Origin: Enterococcus canintestini
Lineage (GTDB): Bacteria > Bacillota > Bacilli > Lactobacillales > Enterococcaceae
Reading direction: 5' to 3'
DNA: 64,000 bases
Assembly: GCF_001885735.1 (NCBI RefSeq)
Contig: NZ_JXKG01000013.1
Span: 1-64,000, forward strand
Each line of letters begins with the position of its first letter. Positions within the stretch are counted from its first letter, which is position 1. Below are positions 17,196-27,322 of this stretch, piece after piece. A model generated the notes under the pieces. That model ran no database searches. It had not been told where the DNA came from and worked only from the letters and a program-made list of their open reading frames with translations. The position numbers and the translations under genes are program-made.

Positions 17196-18275
17196 CTATT
17201 TACCACCAATAATCGTTTCCACTGTACTTTTATCTAAACCTTTTAAAGTTTGGATTAACATTTCCCGTGCTGCTTCAAAATCAGCGATACTAAACATCGT
17301 TTGATGAGTATGAATATAGCGACCACAAACACCAATAACGGTACTTGGCACACCTTCATTTGTTGTATGAGCTGCACCTGCATCTGTACCACCTTTTGAA
17401 ACAAAGTATTGATATGGAATGTTGTGGGTTGCGGCTGTATCTAACAAGTACTCTTTTAAGCGAGGCAACATAATCAAACCAGGATCATAAATACGCATTA
17501 AAGTACCTTCGCCTAAATGACCAAATGTTCCATTTTTTGTGACGGTATCATCGGCAGCAGAACAATCAACGGCAAAGAATAAATCCGGTTTGAATTTTGA
17601 AACAGAAGGTTTTGAACCACGTAAACCAACTTCTTCTTGCACATTTGCACCGGCAATTAAAGTATGCCCTAATTTTTCATTTTCTAAAGCTTCTAATGCT
17701 TCTAAAACTAAGGTACAACCGTAACGATTATCCCAAGCTTTACTAATAATATTTTTACCATTAGCTGTTTTAATTGTTTCTACTTGCGGTACGATAGTGT
17801 CTCCTGGTAAAACACCATATTCTAGTGCTTCTTCTTTTGAAGCAAAACCAGCATCAAATAAAATACTTTCAACTGAAACATTTTGTTGACCACTCGTTCC
17901 TCTTAATAAATGTGGTGGAACAGAGCTTGAAATACAAGGATAATTATGCCCTGTTGAAGTTTTCAAAGTAAAACGTTGTGCTGATACTACGTAAGGATTC
18001 CAACCACCCAATGGTACAACTTTAAATAAGCCAGTCGGAGTAATTTCTGTTAGCATAAAACCAACTTCATCCATATGCGCTGCGACCATTACGCGGGGAG
18101 CATCTTCATCTTCATGATGACGAATACCAAAAATCCCACCTAAACCATCTTGTTGCATTTCATCTACAAGTGGCGTCATTTTTTCTTTCATATACGCTCT
18201 GACTTCATGTTCAAAGCCACTTGTTCCTTGTAGTTCTGTTAATTCTTTAATACGTGCAAATGTTTTTTCTTCCAT
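17196..18275 (-). CDS. pepA: M42 family glutamyl aminopeptidase
   Basis: A 359-residue metallo-aminopeptidase. Metal-ligand motifs are AAHMDEVGF (His about 67), SKAWDNRYGC (Asp about 180), the catalytic Glu pair in VQEEVGLRG (about 213-214), FAVDCSAADD, and a late His in GRYIHTHQTMF. Length fits the M42 family (about 350-360), which forms dodecameric tetrahedra. It releases N-terminal residues from peptides, Glu/Asp preferentially in lactic acid bacterial PepA, and is homologous to Bacillus YtoP. First gene of the pepA-trx-usp-ytpR run, divergent from the PepSY-like gene at 18485. Confidence 0.92.
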   Translation of the reverse strand: MEEKTFARIKELTELQGTSGFEHEVRAYMKEKMTPLVDEMQQDGLGGIFGIRHHEDEDAPRVMVAAHMDEVGFMLTEITPTGLFKVVPLGGWNPYVVSAQRFTLKTSTGHNYPCISSSVPPHLLRGTSGQQNVSVESILFDAGFASKEEALEYGVLPGDTIVPQVETIKTANGKNIISKAWDNRYGCTLVLEALEALENEKLGHTLIAGANVQEEVGLRGSKPSVSKFKPDLFFAVDCSAADDTVTKNGTFGHLGEGTLMRIYDPGLIMLPRLKEYLLDTAATHNIPYQYFVSKGGTDAGAAHTTNEGVPSTVIGVCGRYIHTHQTMFSIADFEAAREMLIQTLKGLDKSTVETIIGGK

Positions 18276-18484
18276 CTATTTGCGCCCGGAGGCTAACCCT
18301 TCTTTCATAAAAATCTTTACGTGCCTATTATAGCATAACAAATTCCCAGACAAATTCATTCACGCCAAAAGTAGTTTTTTCTATGTATTTTTTTACTTTG
18401 TGATAGAATAAAAGTGGATAAAAAAGAAGATATCCTCTGCAACTTACTAGCAGAGATTAGATGAAAAATATAGGAGGGCGCCTA

Positions 18485-18829
18485 ATGAACAACGAAAATG
18501 AAATTTCATATTTTAAAGGCGGACTGGCGCTAGGAATGGGCGTTGGTCTAGTGAGTGGGATGGCTTCTGCTTTTTGGCTACAACGCAAAAAAAATTTACG
18601 AGCGGATGATGTTTTACAAATCGTTAAAGATGAGTTTTTAAAAGAAGGACCAATTGAAGGCTCTTGGATTAACTTTGAAAAACAACCTTTACGTAAATTT
18701 GCCGTCCATTCTGAAGGCTATGAAGGTGGCATTACACGTTTAGAAGACGATCAGTTAGTCACCTATGAGTTTTTGGCTGACGCTAAAACAGGTACTGTTT
18801 TAGACATCAAACGGGTTAAAATCAATTAA
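18485..18829 (+). CDS. Membrane-anchored PepSY-like small protein (YtzB-like)
   Basis: A 114-residue protein. A short N-terminal tail is followed by one hydrophobic anchor (about residues 10-30, GLALGMGVGLVSGMASAFWL). An extracytoplasmic or cytoplasmic PepSY-like domain contains GSWINFEKQPLRKFAVHSEGYEGGITRLED and a VTYEFLADAKTGTVLDI end. YtzB of Bacillus, next to ytoP, has the same position and domain. PepSY domains are thought to bind or inhibit peptidases, which fits the divergent M42 peptidase neighbour. The ATG at 18485 follows AGGAGGGCG; the earlier in-frame ATG at 18461 lacks a site. Confidence 0.8.
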   Translation: MNNENEISYFKGGLALGMGVGLVSGMASAFWLQRKKNLRADDVLQIVKDEFLKEGPIEGSWINFEKQPLRKFAVHSEGYEGGITRLEDDQLVTYEFLADAKTGTVLDIKRVKIN

Positions 18830-18870
18830 TTTTATTTGACACAAAAACTAAGTTCTTTATCTACACCAAA

Positions 18871-18912
18871 AGACTGAAAGTTACACGTTAACTGTAGCTT
18901 TCAGTCTTTTTT
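18871..18912 (+). terminator. Terminator after the PepSY-like gene
   Basis: Hairpin AGACTGAAAGTTACA-cgttaac-TGTAGCTTTCAGTCT followed by TTTTTT. Confidence 0.9.
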
Positions 18913-18964
18913 CGTATCCACAAGTGACTTTTATTATCTTTGTGGTCATTAGTAACAATGAAAA

Positions 18965-20044
18965 TTATTCTTTTATTTTTAAATTACCTAATAACGTTTT
19001 AATATCTAACTGGATAGCGTACTCGATATTCTTATTGGTGTGATGACGATACGCCTTGGCACCACTTTCAAACATTGCAAATAACGAATCTCCATCGGTA
19101 TTGATCTGCTCAAGATAAGGCGGGAAATCCAGTACAAGTTTTGCTGACTCAGGATTAAAGCCTCCTTTTGTATCTTGTAAATCAAAAACATATAATTTGC
19201 TATCACGATTACCAAAAGATTGCGACATAAACATGTAATTTTTCCAATAAGAAATTCCTTGAATTTTTTTCAAGATATGAGTGGTATCTTCAGAATTTAA
19301 ATCATCTGCTGCCCCTAAGTCATTAAGTGACTGCGTTTGGGTAACAACAGAAACTAGATCCCCTTTAGTATCAAAAGGAAACATCGCTAATTTACCTTCT
19401 TTTTTATTAGAAAAATAGCCGACAACTAAAAAGGGATCCAAATAAGCCAAAAGAGAGGCTTTCGGAATATCTCCGATTGGAATTGTCATATCATAGCGGA
19501 TTGGCTGGCTTTTTTCAGCTAAATCATAATCGGCCAATGTATCTGTTAATAACAAAGATAAACTTGCTTTTTTATTTGTTTCAGTTGCCAACCACAACTG
19601 CTGTGCTTCTTTGCGATAAACTATCCCACCTAAATGAGGCTCTCCTGGTACGACAATTGTTTTTTCCCATTTTTTCGTCTTTTTATCGATTACTTGTACC
19701 ACAGAATGATGTTCATGCAAATGACAATACTCACTTATATAAATTTTATCAGCACTCATAGCAATCCCTTGTGGTGTTAAATCGTGACATAAAGATTTTT
19801 CACCGTTTTTTAACGCGATACTTTCCCCTTCAAAAAGACCTGGGATAGGGTACATCCCTGCTTTAGGATCATCTGCTGGAAGCAGTGCCGCTTTAACTTC
19901 AGGATATTCTTTTAAAATCGTCAATTGTTGCTCTTTTGTTTTTAGAACATTGGCTTTTTTACTATCATTTTGATAAACGTTATACCCAATTCCTACCATA
20001 ATAATGAATAAAACACTGCCTAAAATAATCCAACTCTTTTTCAT
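18965..20044 (-). CDS. Membrane-anchored exported protein, beta-propeller-like, unknown function
   Basis: A 359-residue protein with one N-terminal anchor or uncleaved signal (about residues 4-25, WIILGSVLFIIMVGIGYNVY), the rest outside the membrane. The external part has repeating beta-rich stretches such as LTPQGIAMSADKIYISEYCH, PHLGGIVYRKEAQQLWLATE and IQGISYWKNYMFMSQSFGNRDSKLYVFDL. These resemble blades of YncE/SMP-30-type propellers (a 'where is it, what does it show' pattern with Asp/Gly turns). I do not recognise a named family. It has its own transcription unit between the PepSY-like gene and pepV. Confidence 0.6.
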   Translation of the reverse strand: MKKSWIILGSVLFIIMVGIGYNVYQNDSKKANVLKTKEQQLTILKEYPEVKAALLPADDPKAGMYPIPGLFEGESIALKNGEKSLCHDLTPQGIAMSADKIYISEYCHLHEHHSVVQVIDKKTKKWEKTIVVPGEPHLGGIVYRKEAQQLWLATETNKKASLSLLLTDTLADYDLAEKSQPIRYDMTIPIGDIPKASLLAYLDPFLVVGYFSNKKEGKLAMFPFDTKGDLVSVVTQTQSLNDLGAADDLNSEDTTHILKKIQGISYWKNYMFMSQSFGNRDSKLYVFDLQDTKGGFNPESAKLVLDFPPYLEQINTDGDSLFAMFESGAKAYRHHTNKNIEYAIQLDIKTLLGNLKIKE

Positions 20045-20203
20045 CTAACCCCTCCTTTTATTAAGAATCAAATGTAAAAGAAAAGCACCTAAAGCAGAAG
20101 AATATGCACGTTTTAAATGCTTTTGAATGTAAGCTATAAGCAAATACATCAAACTTCTGTTCAGGTACTTTTTAATAAGACTTTTACTAAGTGTTGTTAA
20201 TTC

Positions 20204-21628
20204 TTACTTCGCTAAACGATAAATAGCATCAGCGTAGATAGCTGTCGCCCGCAATAAATCGTCTAATGTCATAAATTCATTGGCTTGGTGCATAGTATCA
20301 ACATAACCTGGGAACATAGCGCCATAAGCGACACCTCGTTCTAATAGACGGCCATACGTGCCACCACCGATGATTTTTTCATGTCCTTTTTCGCCAGTAT
20401 GATCTTCATAAACGGCTAGTAAAGTTGCTACCAATGGATCATCTTCTGGTACGTAATGAGGTAACATATTGCGTTCATTGTGGGTAATAGAGGCACCTTC
20501 CATGCCTAATTTACCATCAACAGAAATTTCTAGTCCTTCTGCTGTCACACCTTTTGGATAACGGAAGTTCATTGCAATAAAATTATCTGCTTGGAAGCCT
20601 TCTTCATTTTCTTTAAAAGCAAACAGTCCGGCGTTCATTGTCAATTTACCCATTTTTTCATCTTCATACGCTACACCTAATTTTTCACCATAAAAATCTT
20701 CGTGAATAATTGTAGCTGCCACATGTAAGAATTGTTTGGCGCCGCCACCAAATTCAAATTGATCTAAAAATAGAGCTAAGAATGTTCCGGCATTAATCCC
20801 AGATTGGGGACTAGCACCATGAGCACTTTTACCGACTAATTCAATTGAAACTTCCACATCTTCAACAGTAATCGTACCAGTAACAGGATTTTGTTCAACA
20901 AAGTCATAAAAAGCTTTTTCCATTGCTAAGGCAGCTTCTTCATCTGGTACTAACATTTTTGCTGTTGCTGCACCTGGCACCATATTTTCTCTAAGACCCG
21001 CGGCAAAGTTTTTCAAAACATAAGTGCCTTCGTTGTTACCATGAAAATGAGCACCTAAAGTAATATTCCCTTTTTCACCATTAATAATTGGAAATTCTGC
21101 ATCTGGTGAAAAGCCAAAATCAGGTTTTTCTTCTTTTTCAAAGTAATAGTTCATGTCGGCCCACCCTGATTCTTCATCAGAACCTACGACAAAGCGTACT
21201 TTTTTACTTAATGGTAAACCTAAATCACGGACGATTTTCATGCCGTAATATGCTGCCATACTTGGACCTTTATCATCTGAAGAACCGCGAGCAAAAATTT
21301 TGCCATCTTTTAGGACTGGTTCATAGGGATCTGTGTCCCAACCATCACCAGCAGGTACTACATCCATGTGACCGAAGATACCTAAAGTTTCATCTCCTTC
21401 ACCAAATTCGATATGCCCCGCATAATTGTCGACGTTTTTTACAGTAAAGCCGTCGCGTTGACCATAAGCCAGCATGTGTTTTAAAGCGTCTTTTGGCCCT
21501 GGTCCAAAAGGTGCATCGTCTGTTTTTTTACTGTCATCTCGTTCACTGTTAATGCGTAATAAATCAAATAAATCTTTAAGTAAATCGTCTTTTCTAGCAT
21601 CAACTTCTTTTTGCCAATTAATATCCAT
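20204..21628 (-). CDS. pepV: Dipeptidase PepV (M20 family)
   Basis: A 474-residue zinc dipeptidase of the M20A family, close to lactobacillar PepV. Metal ligands and catalytic residues are His87/Asp89 in GIFGHMDVVPAGDGW, Asp119 in RGSSDDKGP, the catalytic Glu pair at about 153-154 (GSDEESG), an Asp in GFSPDAEFP, and a His in TMHQANEF near the C-terminus. The lid/dimer-like domain lies about 185-380. Cytosolic; it cleaves a broad range of dipeptides taken up during growth on peptides. AGGAGG precedes the start. Divergent from nnrD. Confidence 0.95.
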   Translation of the reverse strand: MDINWQKEVDARKDDLLKDLFDLLRINSERDDSKKTDDAPFGPGPKDALKHMLAYGQRDGFTVKNVDNYAGHIEFGEGDETLGIFGHMDVVPAGDGWDTDPYEPVLKDGKIFARGSSDDKGPSMAAYYGMKIVRDLGLPLSKKVRFVVGSDEESGWADMNYYFEKEEKPDFGFSPDAEFPIINGEKGNITLGAHFHGNNEGTYVLKNFAAGLRENMVPGAATAKMLVPDEEAALAMEKAFYDFVEQNPVTGTITVEDVEVSIELVGKSAHGASPQSGINAGTFLALFLDQFEFGGGAKQFLHVAATIIHEDFYGEKLGVAYEDEKMGKLTMNAGLFAFKENEEGFQADNFIAMNFRYPKGVTAEGLEISVDGKLGMEGASITHNERNMLPHYVPEDDPLVATLLAVYEDHTGEKGHEKIIGGGTYGRLLERGVAYGAMFPGYVDTMHQANEFMTLDDLLRATAIYADAIYRLAK

Positions 21629-21762
21629 CTACATTTCCTCCTGACAATTACATAACTTAATTAGACATCTGTCATAAATATTAAGTCTATGTATAAAACT
21701 GCATTATTCTCAACTATCATACCACTTTTAGCAACTTTTTGACAAAGGATGCTGACTGATTT

Positions 21763-21792
21763 TTGGTTGAAATAAAAAAGATTGGTTATAAT
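21763..21792 (+). promoter_or_regulatory. nnrD promoter
   Basis: -35 TTGGTT (21763-21768) and -10 TATAAT (21787-21792), 18-base spacing, 28 bp before the chosen start of nnrD. Confidence 0.6.
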
Positions 21793-21819
21793 AAAACTAA
21801 AGAACAAAAAGGAGAGCCT

Positions 21820-22653
21820 ATGGAAATTTTATCAGAAGCTATTTTAACTAACGTCATCAAAAAACGGCCAGCTATTTCCCATAAAGGTACATTTGGTCGT
21901 GCTGTTTTAATTGGGGGCAACAAGCAATATGGCGGAGCAATTATGATGAGTGCTGAAGCTTGCGTTAAAAGTGGGGCGGGCTTAGTCACTGTGATTACTC
22001 AAAAAGACAACCACGCCCCCTTGCACGCTCGTTTACCAGAAGTTATGGTCGTGGATTGGGAGGATGAAAAACTTATTTTTCAAGTGCTGGAAAGTGCAAC
22101 TGTCATTTTAATCGGACCAGGACTAGGATTGGATGAACACAGTCTTAAATTATTAAAAATCGTTTTATCGCTACAAACAAAAAATCAGTGGCTAGTTATT
22201 GACGGCTCTGGGATTAGTTTATTTGCCCAAGAAGCATTGTCACTAACTCATCCTTCTCACACCGTTTTTACACCGCATCAAATGGAATGGCAGCGCCTCA
22301 GTGGTATTCCAATAGAGCAACAAAATGAGCAGACTAATGCTACTTTTCAACAAAAGCTTCAGGCCAATGTAATCGTTAAAAGTCATCGCACCGAAATTTA
22401 TACTATAAAAGAGTGCTATCATTGTCCTTTAGGTAATCCTGCTATGGCAACCGGTGGTACTGGTGATACTTTAGCCGGAATGGTGACTGGCTTTTTGGCG
22501 CAATTTCAAAATAAAAGTGATGCAATCTGTACGGCCGTTTATCTCCACAGCTATATTGGCGATCTCTTGGCAGAAGATAATTATGTGGTTTTACCAACCA
22601 CTATCAGTGCTGCTTTACCTCACTATATGCAGTATTTTAGTAACAAAGATTAA
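21820..22653 (+). CDS. nnrD: ADP-dependent NAD(P)H-hydrate dehydratase
   Basis: A 277-residue ribokinase-like protein equal to the C-terminal domain of YjeF. Motifs are HKGTFGRAVLIGGNKQYGGA near the N-terminus, KSGAGLVTV, VIDGSGISLF, FTPHQMEWQRL and the anion-hole GNPAMATGGTGDTLAGMVTG near 205-225. It repairs hydrated NAD(P)H in the cytosol using ADP. The epimerase half (NnrE) is not fused and not in this window. The ATG at 21820 follows AAAAGGAGAG; an in-frame upstream start at 21763 lies inside the promoter. Confidence 0.93.
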   Translation: MEILSEAILTNVIKKRPAISHKGTFGRAVLIGGNKQYGGAIMMSAEACVKSGAGLVTVITQKDNHAPLHARLPEVMVVDWEDEKLIFQVLESATVILIGPGLGLDEHSLKLLKIVLSLQTKNQWLVIDGSGISLFAQEALSLTHPSHTVFTPHQMEWQRLSGIPIEQQNEQTNATFQQKLQANVIVKSHRTEIYTIKECYHCPLGNPAMATGGTGDTLAGMVTGFLAQFQNKSDAICTAVYLHSYIGDLLAEDNYVVLPTTISAALPHYMQYFSNKD

Positions 22654-22667
22654 CTTTTTTCTTACCT

Positions 22668-22728
22668 AAAAAAACAGCTCCTTTTCTCCTTTGCTGCTCT
22701 AATTTGCAGTTAGGAAAAAGGGGCTGTT
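22668..22728 (-). terminator. Terminator downstream of xfp
   Basis: Long hairpin with arms AACAGCTCCTTTTCTCC and GGAAAAAGGGGCTGTT; on the minus strand it is followed by a run of seven U. Lies between the convergent nnrD and xfp genes. Confidence 0.8.
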
Positions 22729-22741
22729 ACTGTTTAATAAA

Positions 22742-25108
22742 CTATTTCAACTCTTGCCATTGCCAATTTTCAACTTCTGGAATGTCGACGCCATTTTCAC
22801 GAATATAATCATGATGGAAATTAAGTTTATCTTCCATTTTTTGACTAAATTCAGCTCCTTGTGCACCATAAACTGCCAGTGCGACATCTTGCGCTACATG
22901 GAAACGATCCATTTGAGAGTAAACCCGCATGTCAAACGGTGTAGTGATATCACCATTTTCGCGATAACCATGGATGCGGACATTGCGATTGGTACGATTA
23001 AAGAAAATATCACGAATCAAACCTTCATAACCGTGGAAACAAAAAACAATTGGTTTATCTTTGGTAAAATAATTTTCAAATTCTTCATCGCTTAGTCCTC
23101 TTGGATCAACATCTGGGTGACGTAATTTTAATAAGTCGACGACATTAATAAAGCGAATTTTCAACTGTGGAAATTCTTGATTCAAAATTGTAATTGCTGC
23201 TAAGGCTTCTAAGTTAGGTTCAGTGCCAGCTGCCGCAATAACAATATCTGGTTCTTTATTGCCATCAGTTGAAGCCCAATCAATAATTTTCAACCCATCT
23301 TTTACTAAAACTTCTGCCTCTGCCACTGAATAAAATTGTGGACGAGGATGTTTAGATGAAACAATCAAATTAATCTTTTCTTCTGATGCCAAAGTTTCTG
23401 CCATTACTGCCAGTAAGGTATTAGTATCAGCTGGTAAATATTCCCGAATAAATTCTGGTTTTTTCTCCGCCAAATGCGTTAACACCCCAGGATCTTGGTG
23501 CGTATAACCATTATGATCTTGTTGAAAAGCAGTCGAAGATGAAATCAAATTTAAAGATGGATAATTTTTCCGCCACGCTTGTTCTTTAGCTTTTCGCATC
23601 CATTTAAAGTGTTGGGTAATCATAGAATCTACCACGCGCAAGAACGCTTCATAAGAGGCAAAGAAACCATGCCGTCCGGTTAAAACATAACCTTCTAAAA
23701 ATCCTTCACTTTGATGTTCTGATAGTTGTGAATCAATTACTCGGCCGACTGGCGCTAACCATTCATCATATTTTGTATTTTCTGGTTCTAACCATTGACG
23801 ATTGGTAACATCAAAAACTTCATTCAAACGATTTGATTTTGTTTCATCTGGTCCAAAAATTCGAAAATTATGGGGATTAGCGGTGATAATATCCCGAGCA
23901 AATTTACCAAACTCAATCATATCTTGCGCCATTACGGCACCAGGTTTTTTCGTATCTACGGCATACTTTTTCCAATCGGTAATCTTTAAAGGTTTTGGAT
24001 CTATGCCACCATTTGTAATCGGGTTGGCTGACATACGTTTAGCGCCTTTTGGTGCAAGTGCTTGAATTTCTGCCTTAATTGTCCCTTTATCATCAAAAAG
24101 TTCTTCCGGACGATAAGATTTTAACCAGTTCGTTAACGCATCAACGTGATCCATGTGTTGTTCATCAATTGGAATTGGTACTTGATGGGCGCGAAAACTA
24201 CCTTCAATTGCTTCGCCATCCCATTTTTTTGGTCCTGTCCAGCCTTTAGGTGTGCGGCAAATAATCACCGGCCAATGGGGCATCGTTGCATTTTCGGCTT
24301 TGTCTTGGCGCGCTTTTGCTTGAATTGCTTTAATTTTTTCAATCGTTTCATCCATAACTGTTGCCATTTGTTCATGTAAAATTGCTGGATCATCTCCTTC
24401 AACAAAGACTGGATCCCAGCCCATTCCTTCAAAGTATTTCTGCAAATCTTCATCTGATTTACGGGCTAAAATGGTTGGATTGGCAATCTTGGCACCATTT
24501 AAATGTAAAATTGGCAACACAGCTCCGTCATTGACTGGATTAATAAAAACATTTGAAAACCATGAAGCTGCCAGTGGTCCTGTTTCTGATTCACCATCAC
24601 CAACAACAGTTGCGGCAATCACATCAGGATTATCTAAAATAGCTCCTGTAGCATGGGAAAGTGAATAACCTAATTCGCCACCTTCATGAATTGATCCTGG
24701 CGTTTCTGGCGCTGCATGAGAAGCAATTCCACCAGGAAATGAGAAAATTTTACATAATCTTTCTAGTCCTGCTTCATCTTGGGTAACTTCAGGGTAAATT
24801 TCAGAATAATGACCATCAATATACGCATTTGAAACCATTACTTGTCCACCATGGCCAGGACCTTCAATATAAAACATATTCAAATCATATTTATTGATAA
24901 CACGATTTAAATGGGCATAAATAAAGTTTTGACCAGCAATCGTTCCCCAATGACCAATTGGGCGCACTTTAACATCTTTAGGTTGGATTTCTCTTCTTAA
25001 TAAAGGATTTCCTTTTAAGTAAATTTGTGCTACTGAAATATAATTAGCCGCACGCCACCAAGCATCAACTTTTTCTAGATAGGCTTTTGAATTATAATCT
25101 ACTGTCAT
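22742..25108 (-). CDS. xfp: Xylulose-5-phosphate/fructose-6-phosphate phosphoketolase
   Basis: A 788-residue thiamine-diphosphate enzyme, full family length. N-terminal [21 protein letters not shown] and [20 protein letters not shown] are the phosphoketolase signatures; the ThDP-binding [13 protein letters not shown] lies near 170-182, and the C-terminal [18 protein letters not shown] carries catalytic residues. It splits xylulose-5-P (and often fructose-6-P) with phosphate into acetyl-P and glyceraldehyde-3-P or erythrose-4-P. This is the key step of heterofermentative pentose use in lactic acid bacteria. Monocistronic; an inverted repeat lies upstream of its ribosome site (AAGGAG). Confidence 0.97.
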   Translation of the reverse strand: MTVDYNSKAYLEKVDAWWRAANYISVAQIYLKGNPLLRREIQPKDVKVRPIGHWGTIAGQNFIYAHLNRVINKYDLNMFYIEGPGHGGQVMVSNAYIDGHYSEIYPEVTQDEAGLERLCKIFSFPGGIASHAAPETPGSIHEGGELGYSLSHATGAILDNPDVIAATVVGDGESETGPLAASWFSNVFINPVNDGAVLPILHLNGAKIANPTILARKSDEDLQKYFEGMGWDPVFVEGDDPAILHEQMATVMDETIEKIKAIQAKARQDKAENATMPHWPVIICRTPKGWTGPKKWDGEAIEGSFRAHQVPIPIDEQHMDHVDALTNWLKSYRPEELFDDKGTIKAEIQALAPKGAKRMSANPITNGGIDPKPLKITDWKKYAVDTKKPGAVMAQDMIEFGKFARDIITANPHNFRIFGPDETKSNRLNEVFDVTNRQWLEPENTKYDEWLAPVGRVIDSQLSEHQSEGFLEGYVLTGRHGFFASYEAFLRVVDSMITQHFKWMRKAKEQAWRKNYPSLNLISSSTAFQQDHNGYTHQDPGVLTHLAEKKPEFIREYLPADTNTLLAVMAETLASEEKINLIVSSKHPRPQFYSVAEAEVLVKDGLKIIDWASTDGNKEPDIVIAAAGTEPNLEALAAITILNQEFPQLKIRFINVVDLLKLRHPDVDPRGLSDEEFENYFTKDKPIVFCFHGYEGLIRDIFFNRTNRNVRIHGYRENGDITTPFDMRVYSQMDRFHVAQDVALAVYGAQGAEFSQKMEDKLNFHHDYIRENGVDIPEVENWQWQELK

Positions 25109-25127
25109 TGTCCTACTCCTTTTTTAC

Positions 25128-25142
25128 TAAGCGTAACGCTTA
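25128..25142. promoter_or_regulatory. Inverted repeat upstream of xfp
   Basis: TAAGCG-TAA-CGCTTA, perfect 6-bp arms, 20 bp before the xfp ATG. It could be an operator. It has partial likeness to a cre site but lacks the TGNAANC framework, so catabolite control is not claimed. Confidence 0.35.
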
Positions 25143-25296
25143 TTTTTTAAAACAACCGGTAAATAAAACCTATTGTTTTTACACATAATTTTAAAATGCA
25201 ACAACCTACTTCAGATTAAAAAACTGTTTTTCATAGTTTAATGGTAACACAATCTAGTAAATCTGATGATTTGAACGTCTTTAAGTGATTTTCTAA

Positions 25297-25369
25297 CCAA
25301 AAAACTCCTTTTGCACAAACGACAGACAGTTTCGGTAACTGGTTCGTTTTGTAGCAAAAGGAGTTTTCT
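25297..25369 (-). terminator. Terminator downstream of oatA
   Basis: Fourteen-base perfect outer arms AAAACTCCTTTTGC / GCAAAAGGAGTTTT with inner pairing (ACAAACGA with TCGTTTTGT, CAG with CTG). Followed on the minus strand by TTTTTT. Confidence 0.85.
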
Positions 25370-25393
25370 TCTTTTTATAAAACTAGTGAAAGT

Positions 25394-27283
25394 TTAAGAC
25401 TTAATCAGGCTATCGACCATTAATTTAACATAGTTAGTTAAACCATCGGGATTGATGTGGGTACCATCTTCATAAAACCACTCATTATGATTAATACTAT
25501 AATCATACCAATCAATAATCGTTAAGTTTTTATATTTTTTGGCCATACTGGTTAAGGCTGCATTTACCGTTCCTTGGGTACGCACAGTTGGGGCCCGCAT
25601 GTTAATCCAATAAACTTTGCGCTCTTGGCCCATAATCGCCATAATATCGGCAAATTGTTGATCCGTAAATGGACTATTGGTCCCCAATCCGATAATCACA
25701 GTGTCATGTAACAATTTATCGTCTTTTAATTTTTGGAGTAAATCAACACTGGCATAAACTTGGCGGTTGATTTCGGCATCTACTACAGAATTAGGAAACA
25801 TTTCATTTAATCCCGCTGCCGCCCCTAACATGACGGAATCACCAAAGAAAGTAAATTTAGCTGCATCAGCTTTTTTAACTTGGCTGTCGGTCACGCCATA
25901 CTTTTGGGCTAATTCTGAATGTTGCTCCGCTTTTTTGGCATTAGCCGCTTTATCGTCTGTTGTACTTGTCGTTGTGTTAGTGGTTTTTTCTTTTGCTGTC
26001 TTTTTAGACTCTGCTGCAATTTTACGATTGGCTAAAATTTGTTCTTTCATTTTTTGTTGATTGGCATCCACATGATTGACCGGTGCAATAATAAGCCCGA
26101 CTACCGTGATACCTAAGATTGCAACTGTTGGAAGAAAAGCTGGTTTTTGCCAACTAAGAATTGGTTTTTTAAACCAACCTTTGACTACTTGCCACGTCTT
26201 AGAATAATCAAAGTGTCGCAATGGTTTTTCAAAGAATTGATAAGATAATTCACTTAGTAACATAATTAAAAATATTTCAACCACAGTGTGTAACAAAACG
26301 TTGTCTGCTAAATTTTTGATTTTTGCTTCATAAAAAATCATGACAGGATATTGATATAAATAAATCCAATAACTGCGGCTACCAATATACTTAAAGAGCG
26401 GATTAGTTAGCCATTTGTTCAGGCTCGCACCAGGATGAACTACCACCGCCAGTAAAACGACACACAGAATACTAATTAAAAAGAAACCACCATAATAAAG
26501 AAAACTATTTTGATCACTTAAGAAAAAGAAACTTAAAATTAAAAGGAATAAAGAAGTTAAGCCCACACCATTTAATAGTCGTTTTGCTTCTTTAGGAATT
26601 CTTTCTTTTAAGTGATTGGACGGCCAAATAAAAGCTAGCGCGCTGCCCATCCAAATACCAAAGACCCGCGTATCTGTGCCATAATAAACACGAGTTGGAT
26701 CACTGCCAGGTTTAAATAAAATTGCCATCCAAATGGCAGAAGCTAGTGCGCCAATCATGACGGCGATAAAAATTTTGCCTCTTTTTTTCAATAGCAGCAT
26801 CAAAATAATAAATAAAATCGGCCAAATTAAATAGTTCTGCGCTTCAACTGCTGTATACCAGATATGCGTAAAAGGCGACTCGTTATTGAAACGATCAAAA
26901 TAAGAAGCCCCGTTTTGAATCTGCCACCAGTTATTAAAAAATAAAAGGCTACTAAAAAATACGCCCCGCAAATTATTTAAAAGATTGCGCTGAAATAAAG
27001 TAATATAGGCCGTAGAAAGCACCATGACAAGAGCTAGATTAGGCCATAGGCGTTTAATTCTTTTTTTATAAAAAGTTAGCAAGCGAATTTTCCCCGTTTC
27101 TTGCCACTCTTGATTTAAGTGATCCGTAATTAAATAACCGGAAATCGCAAAAAATATCGCTACCCCTAAATACCCTCCTTTAACTTTATCTGGTAAAAGG
27201 TGATAAAAGATAACGCCTAAAACAGCCAGAGTGCGGACACCATCTAGGCCAGTAATATATCGTCGTTTTGTTTTTTGTTCCAT
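25394..27283 (-). CDS. oatA: OatA-type peptidoglycan O-acetyltransferase
   Basis: A 629-residue protein with an N-terminal acyltransferase_3 membrane domain of about ten to eleven spans (residues about 8-385). It begins GLDGVRTLAVLGVIFYHLLP and carries GGYLGVAIFFAISGYLIT. A Lys/Thr/Ala-rich linker follows, then an extracellular SGNH esterase-like domain (about 475-629) with Ser483 (FGDSVM), Asp606 and His609 (DGTHINPDG). This is the arrangement of OatA, which acetylates MurNAc O-6 and confers lysozyme resistance. Some paralogues act on other wall polymers. It lies 39 bp downstream of the YitT gene on the same strand. Confidence 0.88.
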   Translation of the reverse strand: MEQKTKRRYITGLDGVRTLAVLGVIFYHLLPDKVKGGYLGVAIFFAISGYLITDHLNQEWQETGKIRLLTFYKKRIKRLWPNLALVMVLSTAYITLFQRNLLNNLRGVFFSSLLFFNNWWQIQNGASYFDRFNNESPFTHIWYTAVEAQNYLIWPILFIILMLLLKKRGKIFIAVMIGALASAIWMAILFKPGSDPTRVYYGTDTRVFGIWMGSALAFIWPSNHLKERIPKEAKRLLNGVGLTSLFLLILSFFFLSDQNSFLYYGGFFLISILCVVLLAVVVHPGASLNKWLTNPLFKYIGSRSYWIYLYQYPVMIFYEAKIKNLADNVLLHTVVEIFLIMLLSELSYQFFEKPLRHFDYSKTWQVVKGWFKKPILSWQKPAFLPTVAILGITVVGLIIAPVNHVDANQQKMKEQILANRKIAAESKKTAKEKTTNTTTSTTDDKAANAKKAEQHSELAQKYGVTDSQVKKADAAKFTFFGDSVMLGAAAGLNEMFPNSVVDAEINRQVYASVDLLQKLKDDKLLHDTVIIGLGTNSPFTDQQFADIMAIMGQERKVYWINMRAPTVRTQGTVNAALTSMAKKYKNLTIIDWYDYSINHNEWFYEDGTHINPDGLTNYVKLMVDSLIKS

Positions 27284-27322
27284 GACTTCGCCACTTTTCC
27301 CACTAGATTCTATAAATTTTTA

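Noticed and set aside
25128-25142. cre site controlling xfp
   Set aside because: The palindrome has a CG-containing core but not the TGNAANC...NCA outer bases; only listed as a generic inverted repeat.
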